This document shows positions 25,701 to 32,633 of a stretch of 64,000 nucleotides of DNA, in pieces. The first letter of the stretch is position 1; each line of letters opens with the position of its first letter. Source of the DNA: Xanthomarina spongicola (lineage in GTDB: Bacteria > Bacteroidota > Bacteroidia > Flavobacteriales > Flavobacteriaceae); the NCBI RefSeq assembly GCF_003148645.1, contig NZ_QGGP01000006.1, positions 1 through 64,000 on the forward strand, read 5' to 3'. The position numbers were made by a program, and so were the translations under genes. The notes beneath the pieces are model-generated. The model searched no databases, had not been told where the DNA came from, and saw nothing but the letters and a program-made list of their open reading frames with translations.

Positions 25701-26435
25701 TTTAAGAGAAATAACAGAGTCAAATTCTTTTATTTGATAATAGTCTGGTTTATCTGCTGTTTTTGGAGCAAATTGCTCTACCCTTGGACCTTTTACAAAA
25801 GCAACATTGTCTTTGTATGCTGAAACAATATCGTTAGGATGCTGTTTAGAGGTTTCTTTTATTAATTTAAAAAGTGATGAAGGTTTTTCTACACCATCTA
25901 TTACAAAAGTTCCATTAAAGATTTTATGACGACAGTGTTCTGAATTTACTTGTGAAAAACCAAACACCTCAGAATCTGTTAATGGTCTCCCTATTTTTTT
26001 TGAAACATCTTCTAGATACGTTACTTCTTCGTCACTTAATGATAATCCTTCTGCTTGATTGTAAGCTGAAATATCTTCAATATTAAGGATTGCTTCAGGT
26101 TGTATGTTTATAGTAAATGATTCTTGATTCAATCCATCATATTTTTCAGAAATCATTGGATCAAAATCTTTGAAGTCTTCAGAAATTGCTTTAAATTCTT
26201 CAATTCTGATGATGCCTTCGATTCCCATATTTTGGGTAATTTCAACAGCATTCGTACTCCAAGGAGTAATCATGGCTGCACGAGGACCAACAAAAAAAGC
26301 ATCCAGAGATGCTTGTTCTATTTTTGGCTGATTGCCAAATAACCACACTAATTTAGAGGTAGTTTCAGTTGATAATTCTTTTGTTGCTTGAACAGCAAAA
26401 ATTTTACTGTTTTGGTTTCCGAAGAAATGAATCAT
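22701..26435 (-). CDS. purL: Phosphoribosylformylglycinamidine synthase (large, glutaminase-fused) with an in-frame palindromic insert
   Basis: The 1244-residue enzyme converts FGAR, glutamine and ATP to FGAM in purine synthesis. It contains the FGAM-synthase core with duplicated AIRS domains (the GGxGYGKAEQA and KAETHNFPTTVEPFNGA segments) and a C-terminal class I glutaminase from about residue 1000. Its nucleophile is in GICNGAQLW near 1094 and its His in MPHIERS near 1204. Residues about 975-994, in the linker before the glutaminase, are encoded by a REP-like palindrome (23454-23512) matching the one at 1844. A -7 box (TAAATTTG on the minus strand, 26480-26473) lies 37 nt before the ATG. 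Confidence 0.97.
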   Translation of the reverse strand: MIHFFGNQNSKIFAVQATKELSTETTSKLVWLFGNQPKIEQASLDAFFVGPRAAMITPWSTNAVEITQNMGIEGIIRIEEFKAISEDFKDFDPMISEKYDGLNQESFTINIQPEAILNIEDISAYNQAEGLSLSDEEVTYLEDVSKKIGRPLTDSEVFGFSQVNSEHCRHKIFNGTFVIDGVEKPSSLFKLIKETSKQHPNDIVSAYKDNVAFVKGPRVEQFAPKTADKPDYYQIKEFDSVISLKAETHNFPTTVEPFNGAATGSGGEIRDRLAGGKGSLPLAGTAVYMTSYSRLEETRPWEEKMKARPWLYQTPMDILIKASNGASDFGNKFGQPLICGSVLTFEHEENSSSSISEARKLGYDKVIMQAGGIGYGKAEQAIKDTPKVGDKIVILGGENYRIGMGGAAVSSADTGEFASGIELNAVQRSNPEMQKRAANAVRGMVESDENFIVSIHDHGAGGHLNCLSELVEDTGGKIDLDKLPVGDPTLSAKEIIGNESQERMGLVIAEKHIDTLNKIAERERSPMYTVGDVTGDNRFTFESKATGEKPMDLALEDMFGSSPKTIMTDKTVVRKYKNPRYKSKNFHIYLEQVLQLEAVACKDWLTNKVDRCVGGKVAKQQCAGPLQLPLNNCGVMALDYKGKEGIATSVGHAPISGLISPKAGSRNAITESLTNIIWAPLKDGLQSISLSANWMWPCKNEGEDARLYEAVEAVSEFAIDLGINVPTGKDSLSMKQKYPNEDVISPGTVIISAAGNCNDISKVVEPVFQKNAGNIYYINVSQDNFKLGGSSFNQSLNAIGNETPDITNTNFVKKVFNTIQDLIKTDKIVAGHDVASGGLITTLLEMCFADVNLGAELDLTNLGEEDSIKLLFSENAGIVFQSKDDSIEQVLTDAHIEFFNIGKVQESDVLSFINNNEVFTLTVSRLRDVWYKTSFLLDQKQTANGLAQNRFDNYKKQPLQYIFPKHFTGKIEDVLSGRAQSRSLDNLSTTLEEIRVKPKAAILREKGSNSEREMANAMYLAGFDVKDVHMTDLISGRETLEDIQFIGAVGGFSNSDVLGSAKGWAGAFLYNEKANTALKNFFKREDTLSVGICNGAQLWMELELVNPEHKVHGKLVHNNSKKHESSFTSVKIQENNSIMLSTLSGTELGVWISHGEGKFSLPESEENYNIVAKYGYEGYPNNPNGSDFNTAMMCDKTGRHLVTMPHIERSTFQWNWANYPENRKDEVSPWLEAFVNARKWIENK
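23454..23512 (-). repeat. REP-like palindromic element, copy 2, inside purL
   Basis: On the coding (minus) strand the first 23 nt equal the start of the element at 1844-1919. The last 26 nt match its end at 23 positions. The loop is 10 nt instead of 27. Inverted cores are at 23490-23505 and 23461-23476 (one mismatch). It is translated in frame without a stop and adds about 20 residues to PurL. Confidence 0.9.
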
Positions 26436-26472
26436 TATGTATAAGTTAGATTATGTTGTTTTTTATAAAGTG

Positions 26473-26480
26473 CAAATTTA
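26473..26480 (-). promoter_or_regulatory. -7 box of purL
   Basis: TAAATTTG on the minus strand, 37 nt upstream of the purL ATG, fits TAnnTTTG exactly. No clear -33 box is seen. Confidence 0.55.
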
Positions 26481-26555
26481 CTTTTTTTCAATGTAATTAT
26501 TACTATTTAAATTATTGAAAATTTTGAGTTATTCACGCTGTTATTAACTAAAAAA

Positions 26556-26579
26556 AAAGCGACTCGTTAAAGTCGCTTT
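26556..26579 (-). terminator. Terminator of the endonuclease gene
   Basis: Arms AAAGCGACT and AGTCGCTTT with a 6-nt loop lie just past the endonuclease stop, followed by a U tract on the minus strand. Confidence 0.9.
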
Positions 26580-26584
26580 CATAT

Positions 26585-28432
26585 TTATCTTTTTATAAGT
26601 TTCTTACTTATAGTTGAATTATCTTGAGTTAGTTTCAGAATATACACACCAGAGTTGAGGTTGTCTAACTGAATGCTTTGAGACTGCTGTATAGTTTTAG
26701 TAAAAACTCTTTTTCCTAAAATATTGTAAATCTCAACCTGAGTTTCTTTAGAATCATTAAACTGAATGTTCAAGATGTTAGAAACTGGATTTGGATAAAT
26801 TGTAATGTTATTTAAATGGTAATCGTTTACGTTTAAGTCTGTATAACACGTCCAAGATAAATCGTCAAAAACGACTCTATTACTTGTTACACTATTGCCA
26901 TCGATTACAATAGTAACATTATCTTCAATATTTATATTTGGAATAGTTGTAGTTTGAATAACATCTTGGTCTCCATAAATTATAGTGCCAACTACATTGC
27001 CGTTTACTTTTAAATTGAAAGTACCACCTGAACCTCCAAACACACGTTTTGTAGTTACGGTAAGACTACCAATACCTCCAGAAGTAGTTGGAGCAGTAAG
27101 GCTTCCGTTTCTAATTGTAATGGCTCTATTAGTTAAAGTCTGGTCTGTTCTTGCATCTGTTGCTATCCAGTTTCCACCTTCATCACCAGTCCAATTTCTT
27201 GTTTGATAGCCACCATCATTTGCTGGAATATTTTCAAAAGTTTCTGCTAAACAATTAACACCTACGCCATTGTTAGTGGTAGTTTCACAAGCTTGATTAC
27301 TAAATCCAGATTCATTTCCAGTGGCATCTTTTGCTTTAATTGTAAAGCAATATTCGGTATCTGGATCTAGACCTGTTACAGTAAATGTATTTGTAGTTGA
27401 ATTATAGCTATTTGTTCCATCTATATAAATATCATAAGAAGCTACTGCTATATTATCTGTAGAGGCAGTCCATGTTAAATCTATAGATATATCTGTTGGG
27501 TTAGAAGCGACAAGGTTTGTTGGGTCTGTAGGAGCTTCTGTGTCTGGAGTTGGGTTCCAAATTAGTGCTACCCAGTCTTGATGATCTACAAATGGGTTTC
27601 TATTACCTTGGTGATTGTAGTAAATGTTATTGTTTCTATCTTGTTCTTTTTGAGAAACAGGATCCATTTCATGCCAAGTCATTAAAATACTTAAAAAGGT
27701 ATCGTCAAGTACTTTGTCTGAACTACCATCAAACATGTCATATGCTCCCCAATTATCAATTTGATTTTCATAACGGGTTGCAAAATAAAAATAGATACGA
27801 GCTATGTCTCCTTTAAATTCATCTATAGGTTCGAAAACAGTTCCTGTATAACCAGAAGAATAACCAGAATTTAAGTTTCCACCTAGTTTAGATCCATTTG
27901 AGGTTGGATTTGTAATACCACTTTGAGATGCTAAATTGTTATCATCAACTCTTCCAAAAGGGTAACTTCCTCTAAAGCCATTGACACGACCATCTGTTGG
28001 CATAAGAATATGCGCATCACTTTTCATTGGTGGTGCCTCACTAAAAACTGATTGTGGAATAACATGTTCCTTATTATAGCAATCTCCTTCATTGGTATAA
28101 TTCCCACACTCATCTGATGTTGGGGAGAAATTATAAGGGTCATTAGGCGTATTATCGCCATCGTTAGGAATTTCAGAATATATATCTAAAATTGTATAAC
28201 TACCAGAAGGTGGATTTATTATAGATTGATCATAATACAAATCAAGATCATAATTAGAAATAAAACCATCCATGGCATTGTAACCTTGATCGTTATGATT
28301 ATTAATAATATTATATAATTGTGTTTTTAATGTGTAACCAGTTCCAGTTGCAGTATCGTAATAACCAGTTGGAATTTGAGCAAATGTTGTAGCTGAAATT
28401 AATAATAATAGTAAGGTGTAAAATTGCTTCAT
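26585..28432 (-). CDS. Secreted endonuclease I with fibronectin type III domain and T9SS tail
   Basis: The protein has 615 residues. A signal peptide (to about residue 18) is followed by an endonuclease I (EndA/NucM-type) domain to about residue 290, with the catalytic His region KEHVIPQSVF near 119. An FN3 domain occupies about 297-387. A beta-rich domain (about 395-530) precedes a Por secretion-tail domain (YPNPVSNIL to the terminal KLIKR). It is predicted to be exported by the type IX system and to degrade extracellular DNA, for nutrient or phosphate supply. It lies 6 nt after the RNA methyltransferase gene. Confidence 0.95.
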   Translation of the reverse strand: MKQFYTLLLLLISATTFAQIPTGYYDTATGTGYTLKTQLYNIINNHNDQGYNAMDGFISNYDLDLYYDQSIINPPSGSYTILDIYSEIPNDGDNTPNDPYNFSPTSDECGNYTNEGDCYNKEHVIPQSVFSEAPPMKSDAHILMPTDGRVNGFRGSYPFGRVDDNNLASQSGITNPTSNGSKLGGNLNSGYSSGYTGTVFEPIDEFKGDIARIYFYFATRYENQIDNWGAYDMFDGSSDKVLDDTFLSILMTWHEMDPVSQKEQDRNNNIYYNHQGNRNPFVDHQDWVALIWNPTPDTEAPTDPTNLVASNPTDISIDLTWTASTDNIAVASYDIYIDGTNSYNSTTNTFTVTGLDPDTEYCFTIKAKDATGNESGFSNQACETTTNNGVGVNCLAETFENIPANDGGYQTRNWTGDEGGNWIATDARTDQTLTNRAITIRNGSLTAPTTSGGIGSLTVTTKRVFGGSGGTFNLKVNGNVVGTIIYGDQDVIQTTTIPNINIEDNVTIVIDGNSVTSNRVVFDDLSWTCYTDLNVNDYHLNNITIYPNPVSNILNIQFNDSKETQVEIYNILGKRVFTKTIQQSQSIQLDNLNSGVYILKLTQDNSTISKKLIKR

Positions 28433-28438
28433 TTGTTT

Positions 28439-29653
28439 TTATTTTTTCTTTTCTAATAAGGCCATGTAAAATCCGTCAAATCCTGATTTGTGAGAAAAGA
28501 CACTTTTATCTTTTACAAAAGTAAAATCTTTTCCCATTTCTGATGTTAAAAAAGCATCCACTTGATTTTTGTTTTCTGAAGGTAATATAGAACATGTAGC
28601 ATAAACCATTTGTCCACCTGTTTTTACCATTCTCGAATATTGTTGAAGGATTTCTTGTTGTGTTTTTTTAATATTTTCTATAAATTCTGGTTGCAATTTC
28701 CATTTTGCATCTGGATTTCTACGTAATACTCCTAATCCTGAGCATGGAGCATCTATAAGCACACGATCTGCTTTATCGTATAATTTTTTAATGACTTTAG
28801 TTGAATCTATATGTCTTGGTTCTATATTATGAGCACCATTTCTTTTAGCTCTTCGTTTTAATTCTTTTAATTTATTGTCATAGATGTCTAAAGCGATAAT
28901 CTGGCCCTTATTCTCCATAAGAGAAGCCAAGTGCAATGCTTTTCCTCCAGCTCCAGCACATGCATCAACCACACGCATTCCAGGTTCTACATTTAGGAAT
29001 TCTGCTACTAATTGAGATGAGGCATCTTGTACTTCAAAATGACCATTCTGAAAAGCTTCTGTAGAGAAAACATTTGCACGTTCTTTTAGTTTTAAGGCAT
29101 TTGGATAGTCTTTTAAAAATTCGGTTTCAATGTCTAAATCGAATAATTCTGATTGTAGTTTTTCTTTAGTTGTTTTAAGAGTGTTTACTCTTAAAACAAC
29201 ATCTGCCTGCTCGTTTAAAGCAGCTATTTCTTTAGTCCAAACGGCTTTGCCTAGTTCTTTTTCTCCTAATTTGTCTAACCAATCTGGAATGGATTCTTTG
29301 AATTTTCTAATCTTTGAAAGTTCGTCAAAACGTCCTTTAATTTTTCGTGTTGGTGTGTTTTCAAAATATTTCCAATCTGGTAATTTAATACCTCTTAAAG
29401 TAGCCCAAACTGCAAAAATACGCCATAAGTCTTCCCGACTGTAAGGTTCCTTAACTTCCGCAATTTCAGCGTACAGACGTTTCCATCTAACTATTTCGTA
29501 GGTTGTTTCTGCAACAAAAGCTCTATCTCTAGCTCCCCAACGTTTATCGCGTTTTAATAACTGCTGGATAACTTTATCTGCATATTTTTCTTCATTGAAG
29601 ATTAAAGTTAAACCATCAATAGTTGCAAAACATAAATTCCTGTGTAATCTCAT
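28439..29653 (-). CDS. RsmB/NOP-family RNA cytosine-C5 methyltransferase
   Basis: From the ATG at 29653 the protein has 404 residues. It is SAM-dependent, with the GAGGKALHLA SAM loop and two cysteines typical of RNA m5C methyltransferases: DAPCSGLG near 304 (nucleophile side) and ATCSILP near 352 (product release). An N-terminal NusB-like helical part is likely. The frame is open to 29743, but the -7 box TAACTTTG (minus strand 29679-29672) lies inside that extension, so the later ATG is chosen. It modifies rRNA or tRNA; the exact site cannot be read from sequence. Confidence 0.93.
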   Translation of the reverse strand: MRLHRNLCFATIDGLTLIFNEEKYADKVIQQLLKRDKRWGARDRAFVAETTYEIVRWKRLYAEIAEVKEPYSREDLWRIFAVWATLRGIKLPDWKYFENTPTRKIKGRFDELSKIRKFKESIPDWLDKLGEKELGKAVWTKEIAALNEQADVVLRVNTLKTTKEKLQSELFDLDIETEFLKDYPNALKLKERANVFSTEAFQNGHFEVQDASSQLVAEFLNVEPGMRVVDACAGAGGKALHLASLMENKGQIIALDIYDNKLKELKRRAKRNGAHNIEPRHIDSTKVIKKLYDKADRVLIDAPCSGLGVLRRNPDAKWKLQPEFIENIKKTQQEILQQYSRMVKTGGQMVYATCSILPSENKNQVDAFLTSEMGKDFTFVKDKSVFSHKSGFDGFYMALLEKKK

Positions 29654-29671
29654 TTTAATTTTATAAGCCTG

Positions 29672-29679
29672 CAAAGTTA
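29672..29679 (-). promoter_or_regulatory. -7 box of the RNA methyltransferase gene
   Basis: TAACTTTG on the minus strand, 18 nt upstream of the chosen ATG (29653). It decides the start in favour of the shorter protein. Confidence 0.55.
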
Positions 29680-29754
29680 CGTTAATTGCCTCGAATTCAC
29701 GAATGTTTTTATTATTTAGATGAATAGACTTATCTTTCCTCAAAAATTTATAAA

Positions 29755-30798
29755 ATGAGATACTTTATTTGTTTTGTTATATGTAGTGGATTATTGATTT
29801 CTTGTGAAGAAAAGCAGTCTTTTATTCCTAGAGATTTTAATTCAATAGAAATGGAAACTATTTTAGAAGATTCTTTGTTAAGTATTCGAGCTATTGATAT
29901 TTTAGATGATGAAAGTTTGTCTTTTGCTGCTAATTACGGAACTTATGGGTTATATAATCCATCTAAAAAAAGCTGGCAAGTATCTAAACAAGAATATGAT
30001 TCGTTGCAACTTGAATTTAGATCTGTTGCCCATAACTCATCTGATTTTTTTATGTTGAGTGTTGGCAGCCCTTCTATGCTGTTTAAGACAGGGAATCAAG
30101 GCAGTATGGATTTGGTTTATTTTGAAGAACACCCAAAAGCTTTTTATGATTCGATGGCTTTTTGGAATGACCAAGAAGGAATTGCTATTGGTGATACTAC
30201 AGATAATTGTTTGAGCATAATAATTACAAGAGATGGTGGAAACACCTGGAAGAAACTATCTTGTAATGAATTACCTTCAGGTAAAGCTGACGAAGGTGCT
30301 TTTGCAGCTAGTAATACAAATATTGCTATTATAGGTGATAATACTTGGATAGCAACAACTGCAGGAAGAATTTATTATTCTAAAGATAGAGGCTTGAATT
30401 GGGAAGTATTTGAAACTCCAATAGTTAAGGATAAAGAGACAGAAGGTATCTATTCAATCCATTTTTATGATGACATGAATGGTTTTGCAATAGGAGGAGA
30501 TTATACCAATCCTGATGACAATTTAGCTAATAAAATGAAGACTGTAGATGGAGGGAAAACATGGCAATTAGTTGCAGAAGGACATACTCCTAGTTATAGA
30601 AGTTGTGTGCAATATATTCCAAATAGAGAAGGGAAGGAGCTTGTATCTGTTGGTTTTAATGGTATTGATTTTAGTAATGATGGTGGTAATTCTTGGAAAA
30701 GTTTAAGTAAGGAAGGCTTTTATACCATTCGATTTTTAAACGATAGCGTGGCTTATGCTGCAGGACAAAGAAGGATAAGTAAATTAACTTTCAAATAA
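29755..30798 (+). CDS. YCF48-like/BNR-repeat lipoprotein
   Basis: The protein has 347 residues. The N-terminus has a lipoprotein signal with lipobox LISC (Cys at about residue 17). The rest is a beta-propeller with BNR/YCF48-type motifs such as DGGNTWKK, DRGLNWEV, DGGKTWQL and DGGNSWKS at intervals of about 50 residues. In Bacteroidota these are often called oxidoreductase or photosystem assembly (YCF48-like), but no enzymatic motif is present and the function is unknown. It is divergent from the methyltransferase gene, with a near-consensus -7 box (TATCTTTC) at 29731. Confidence 0.88.
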   Translation: MRYFICFVICSGLLISCEEKQSFIPRDFNSIEMETILEDSLLSIRAIDILDDESLSFAANYGTYGLYNPSKKSWQVSKQEYDSLQLEFRSVAHNSSDFFMLSVGSPSMLFKTGNQGSMDLVYFEEHPKAFYDSMAFWNDQEGIAIGDTTDNCLSIIITRDGGNTWKKLSCNELPSGKADEGAFAASNTNIAIIGDNTWIATTAGRIYYSKDRGLNWEVFETPIVKDKETEGIYSIHFYDDMNGFAIGGDYTNPDDNLANKMKTVDGGKTWQLVAEGHTPSYRSCVQYIPNREGKELVSVGFNGIDFSNDGGNSWKSLSKEGFYTIRFLNDSVAYAAGQRRISKLTFK

Positions 30799-30826
30799 AA
30801 AAAAGGAGCCAATTGGCTCCTTTTTT
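30797..30826. terminator. Bidirectional terminator
   Basis: AAGGAGCCAATTGGCTCCTT lies between an A run and a T run. It serves the convergent genes ending at 30798 and 30825. Confidence 0.92.
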
Positions 30827-31271
30827 ATGGTTTTGATTTTCCTTCAGGACGATGTCTTTTTCTATACTCTTCAAACATTTTACGTTTAAAACTTTCTTCG
30901 GCTTCCCGTAATTTAATTATTTTTTTAGAGGTTAACACGCTCTTTAATTCAGACATATAGTTTCTGTTAAGTTCGTAGCGTGTTTTAGCTAATGCTTCCA
31001 TGTCGTCAATTATTTTTTTAGCGTCACTCTCTGTTAAGGTCTCAAAATCGATGTTTTTTCTTTTTTCATGAATTTCACTACGAAGTTTATCTTGCTCGTT
31101 TTCATAAGTGTTGTAGATAGGCCAGAATTTTTCAGCTTCAGGAGTAGTTAAATCTAATGCTTCAGTTATGTAAGCAATTTTAAGGGTTTTTATTTTTTCG
31201 TGTTTATCATTTTGCGAATATGTTGTTAGAGATACAACTAATGCAAAAAGAGTTATAAGTATGTTTTTCAT
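30825..31271 (-). CDS. Periplasmic Spy/LTxxQ-like protein linked to an ECF sigma factor
   Basis: The protein has 148 residues: a signal peptide (cleavage near TYSQN) followed by an almost entirely helical, charged protein. It has a conserved L-T-x-x-E-A-E-K-F-W-P-I-Y-N segment near residues 40-53, as in 'sensor of ECF-type sigma factor' proteins of Flavobacteriia and distantly like Spy/CpxP. It is the third gene of an operon with the sigma factor at 31812 and a putative anti-sigma factor at 31282. A sensing or chaperone role in the periplasm is inferred from that context only. Confidence 0.8.
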   Translation of the reverse strand: MKNILITLFALVVSLTTYSQNDKHEKIKTLKIAYITEALDLTTPEAEKFWPIYNTYENEQDKLRSEIHEKRKNIDFETLTESDAKKIIDDMEALAKTRYELNRNYMSELKSVLTSKKIIKLREAEESFKRKMFEEYRKRHRPEGKSKP

Positions 31272-31281
31272 AGCTTTATTA

Positions 31282-31779
31282 TTAGTCTGTATATAAGTCG
31301 TTAAGTTCTAAATTATCGTTTATATAATCTTGTATGGTTTCATCAGAAAAGTCAATGTCATAAAAGCTTTCATCAATAAAATCTGTATTATTAAATAAGG
31401 AAGCTAATTCTTCATCATCAAGATTTTCATTTAAAATATAATTTTCTACAGCTTCTATGTCAAGTGAGTCGTAACTAGATTTACTTTCGAAAACAGATAA
31501 GTTAAACATTAATACTATTGCTGCTGCTACACTTGTTACTGTAACTATTGTGCGTTTTGAGAATAATGAAAAAACTTTACTTTTCTTGTTTTCTTGTAAT
31601 TTATTTAAAAGTGTGTTTTCTAAAGTATCAAAGTAAGTGTCGGGAACTTTAAACCCAGTTTCTTTTATTTTTTCCTTCAGTAAAGTATTACTTATTATAC
31701 TGTCTTCTAAATTAGAAAAATAGTTATCAGGAGTCTTAAATCCTGAATTTGTTATGTTATGTATTTTGCTTTTTTTCAT
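31282..31779 (-). CDS. Putative anti-sigma factor (single-span membrane protein)
   Basis: The protein has 165 residues. The N-terminal 80 residues are cytoplasmic, with a duplicated motif (GFKTPDNYFSNLEDSI and GFKVPDTYFDTLENTL). One TM helix lies at about 87-106, and the periplasmic tail is highly acidic. This layout and its position between the sigma factor gene and a Spy-like gene suggest an anti-sigma factor. No known zinc-binding anti-sigma motif is present. Function is inferred from context. Confidence 0.7.
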   Translation of the reverse strand: MKKSKIHNITNSGFKTPDNYFSNLEDSIISNTLLKEKIKETGFKVPDTYFDTLENTLLNKLQENKKSKVFSLFSKRTIVTVTSVAAAIVLMFNLSVFESKSSYDSLDIEAVENYILNENLDDEELASLFNNTDFIDESFYDIDFSDETIQDYINDNLELNDLYTD

Positions 31780-31811
31780 CTATTATATAGACTCTTTTAA
31801 TTTTTAAAGGT

Positions 31812-32360
31812 TTAATTATTACTTAAGTAGGCTTCTATTTTTTTTACTGCTATGTGGTAAGAAGCTTTTAAAGCTCCTTCGCTAGTTTCTAATATTTGTG
31901 ACATGTCTTTATATTTAATATCCTGAAAATATTTCATATTGAATACTAATTGTTGTTTCTCTGGTAAAGTTGTAATAGCTTGCTGTAATTTATACTGAAT
32001 TTGGTCTCCTTCAAAATATACATCTGCTTTTAGATTATCTATGGCAAATTGTTGAAATTCTTCGTTTGTAATTTGTAATTGTTTAGCTCTTTTTTTTATA
32101 AAGGTTAAAGATTCGTTAGTTGCAATTCGATACATCCAGGAATAGAGTTTGCTATCTCCATTAAAGTTATGAATATTTTTATAAACTTTAATAAAAGTGT
32201 TTTGGAGGACATCGTCTGTATCGTCATGAGATTTAACAATATTACGAATATGCCAATATAAACGTTCTTTATATAGAGACACTAACTCTCTAAACGCAGT
32301 TTCTTTATTGCTGTTTGATTTTAGTTGTTCTAAAAGATTTGATTCCTCAGTCACATACAT
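31812..32360 (-). CDS. ECF-type RNA polymerase sigma factor
   Basis: The protein has 182 residues with sigma-70 region 2 (about 25-95, with DDVLQNTFIKVYKN and KLYSWMYRIATNESL) and region 4 (about 125-180, with LPEKQQLVF and the HTH YKDMSQILETSEGALKASYHIAVKKI). It directs RNA polymerase to envelope- or stress-type promoters. It is first in an operon with a putative anti-sigma factor and a periplasmic Spy-like protein, so it probably responds to an envelope signal. Confidence 0.95.
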   Translation of the reverse strand: MYVTEESNLLEQLKSNSNKETAFRELVSLYKERLYWHIRNIVKSHDDTDDVLQNTFIKVYKNIHNFNGDSKLYSWMYRIATNESLTFIKKRAKQLQITNEEFQQFAIDNLKADVYFEGDQIQYKLQQAITTLPEKQQLVFNMKYFQDIKYKDMSQILETSEGALKASYHIAVKKIEAYLSNN

Positions 32361-32633
32361 ATTTTAATGTTAGACACTTCAAAATACTAAAAGTTTAATG
32401 TAAAAAAATGTTAAAAAGTTAAATAGTTGTAAATCAACACAATAAATTATAAAACATCGATAAACTGCATGAATAAAGCGATGAGTAACATTTTTTATTT
32501 GGTTTATCTAAATATTTGTTTTATGTTTACATCAACCAACCTACTTATTTGTTAGTTTTCCCCAAGTCTAACAATAGCAAAAAAGGACAATACGTAAGTG
32601 TTGTCCTTTTTTAATTTATATAATTTAATGTTT
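32361..32633. other. Intergenic region between ECF operon and ABC exporter operon
   Basis: The region holds the upstream side of the sigma gene, the exporter-operon terminator at its left-transcribed end, and a hairpin with arms TTGTTAG (32549-32555) and CTAACAA (32568-32574). A 28-codon hydrophobic frame (32469-32555, plus strand) has no ribosome-binding or promoter support. I see no clear gene here. Confidence 0.4.
32580..32611 (-). terminator. Terminator of the phosphohexomutase-ABC exporter operon
   Basis: Perfect arms AAAAGGACAA (32581-32590) and TTGTCCTTTT (32601-32610) enclose a 10-nt loop, 23 nt past the exporter stop. Confidence 0.88.

Noticed and set aside
29654-29743. Upstream extension of the RNA methyltransferase reading frame
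   Set aside because: The -7 box lies inside the extension, and it would run to within 11 nt of the divergent lipoprotein start.
32469-32555. 28-codon hydrophobic frame on the plus strand between the ECF operon and the ABC exporter
   Set aside because: No promoter, ribosome-binding or conservation evidence; it ends inside a hairpin and is likely chance.
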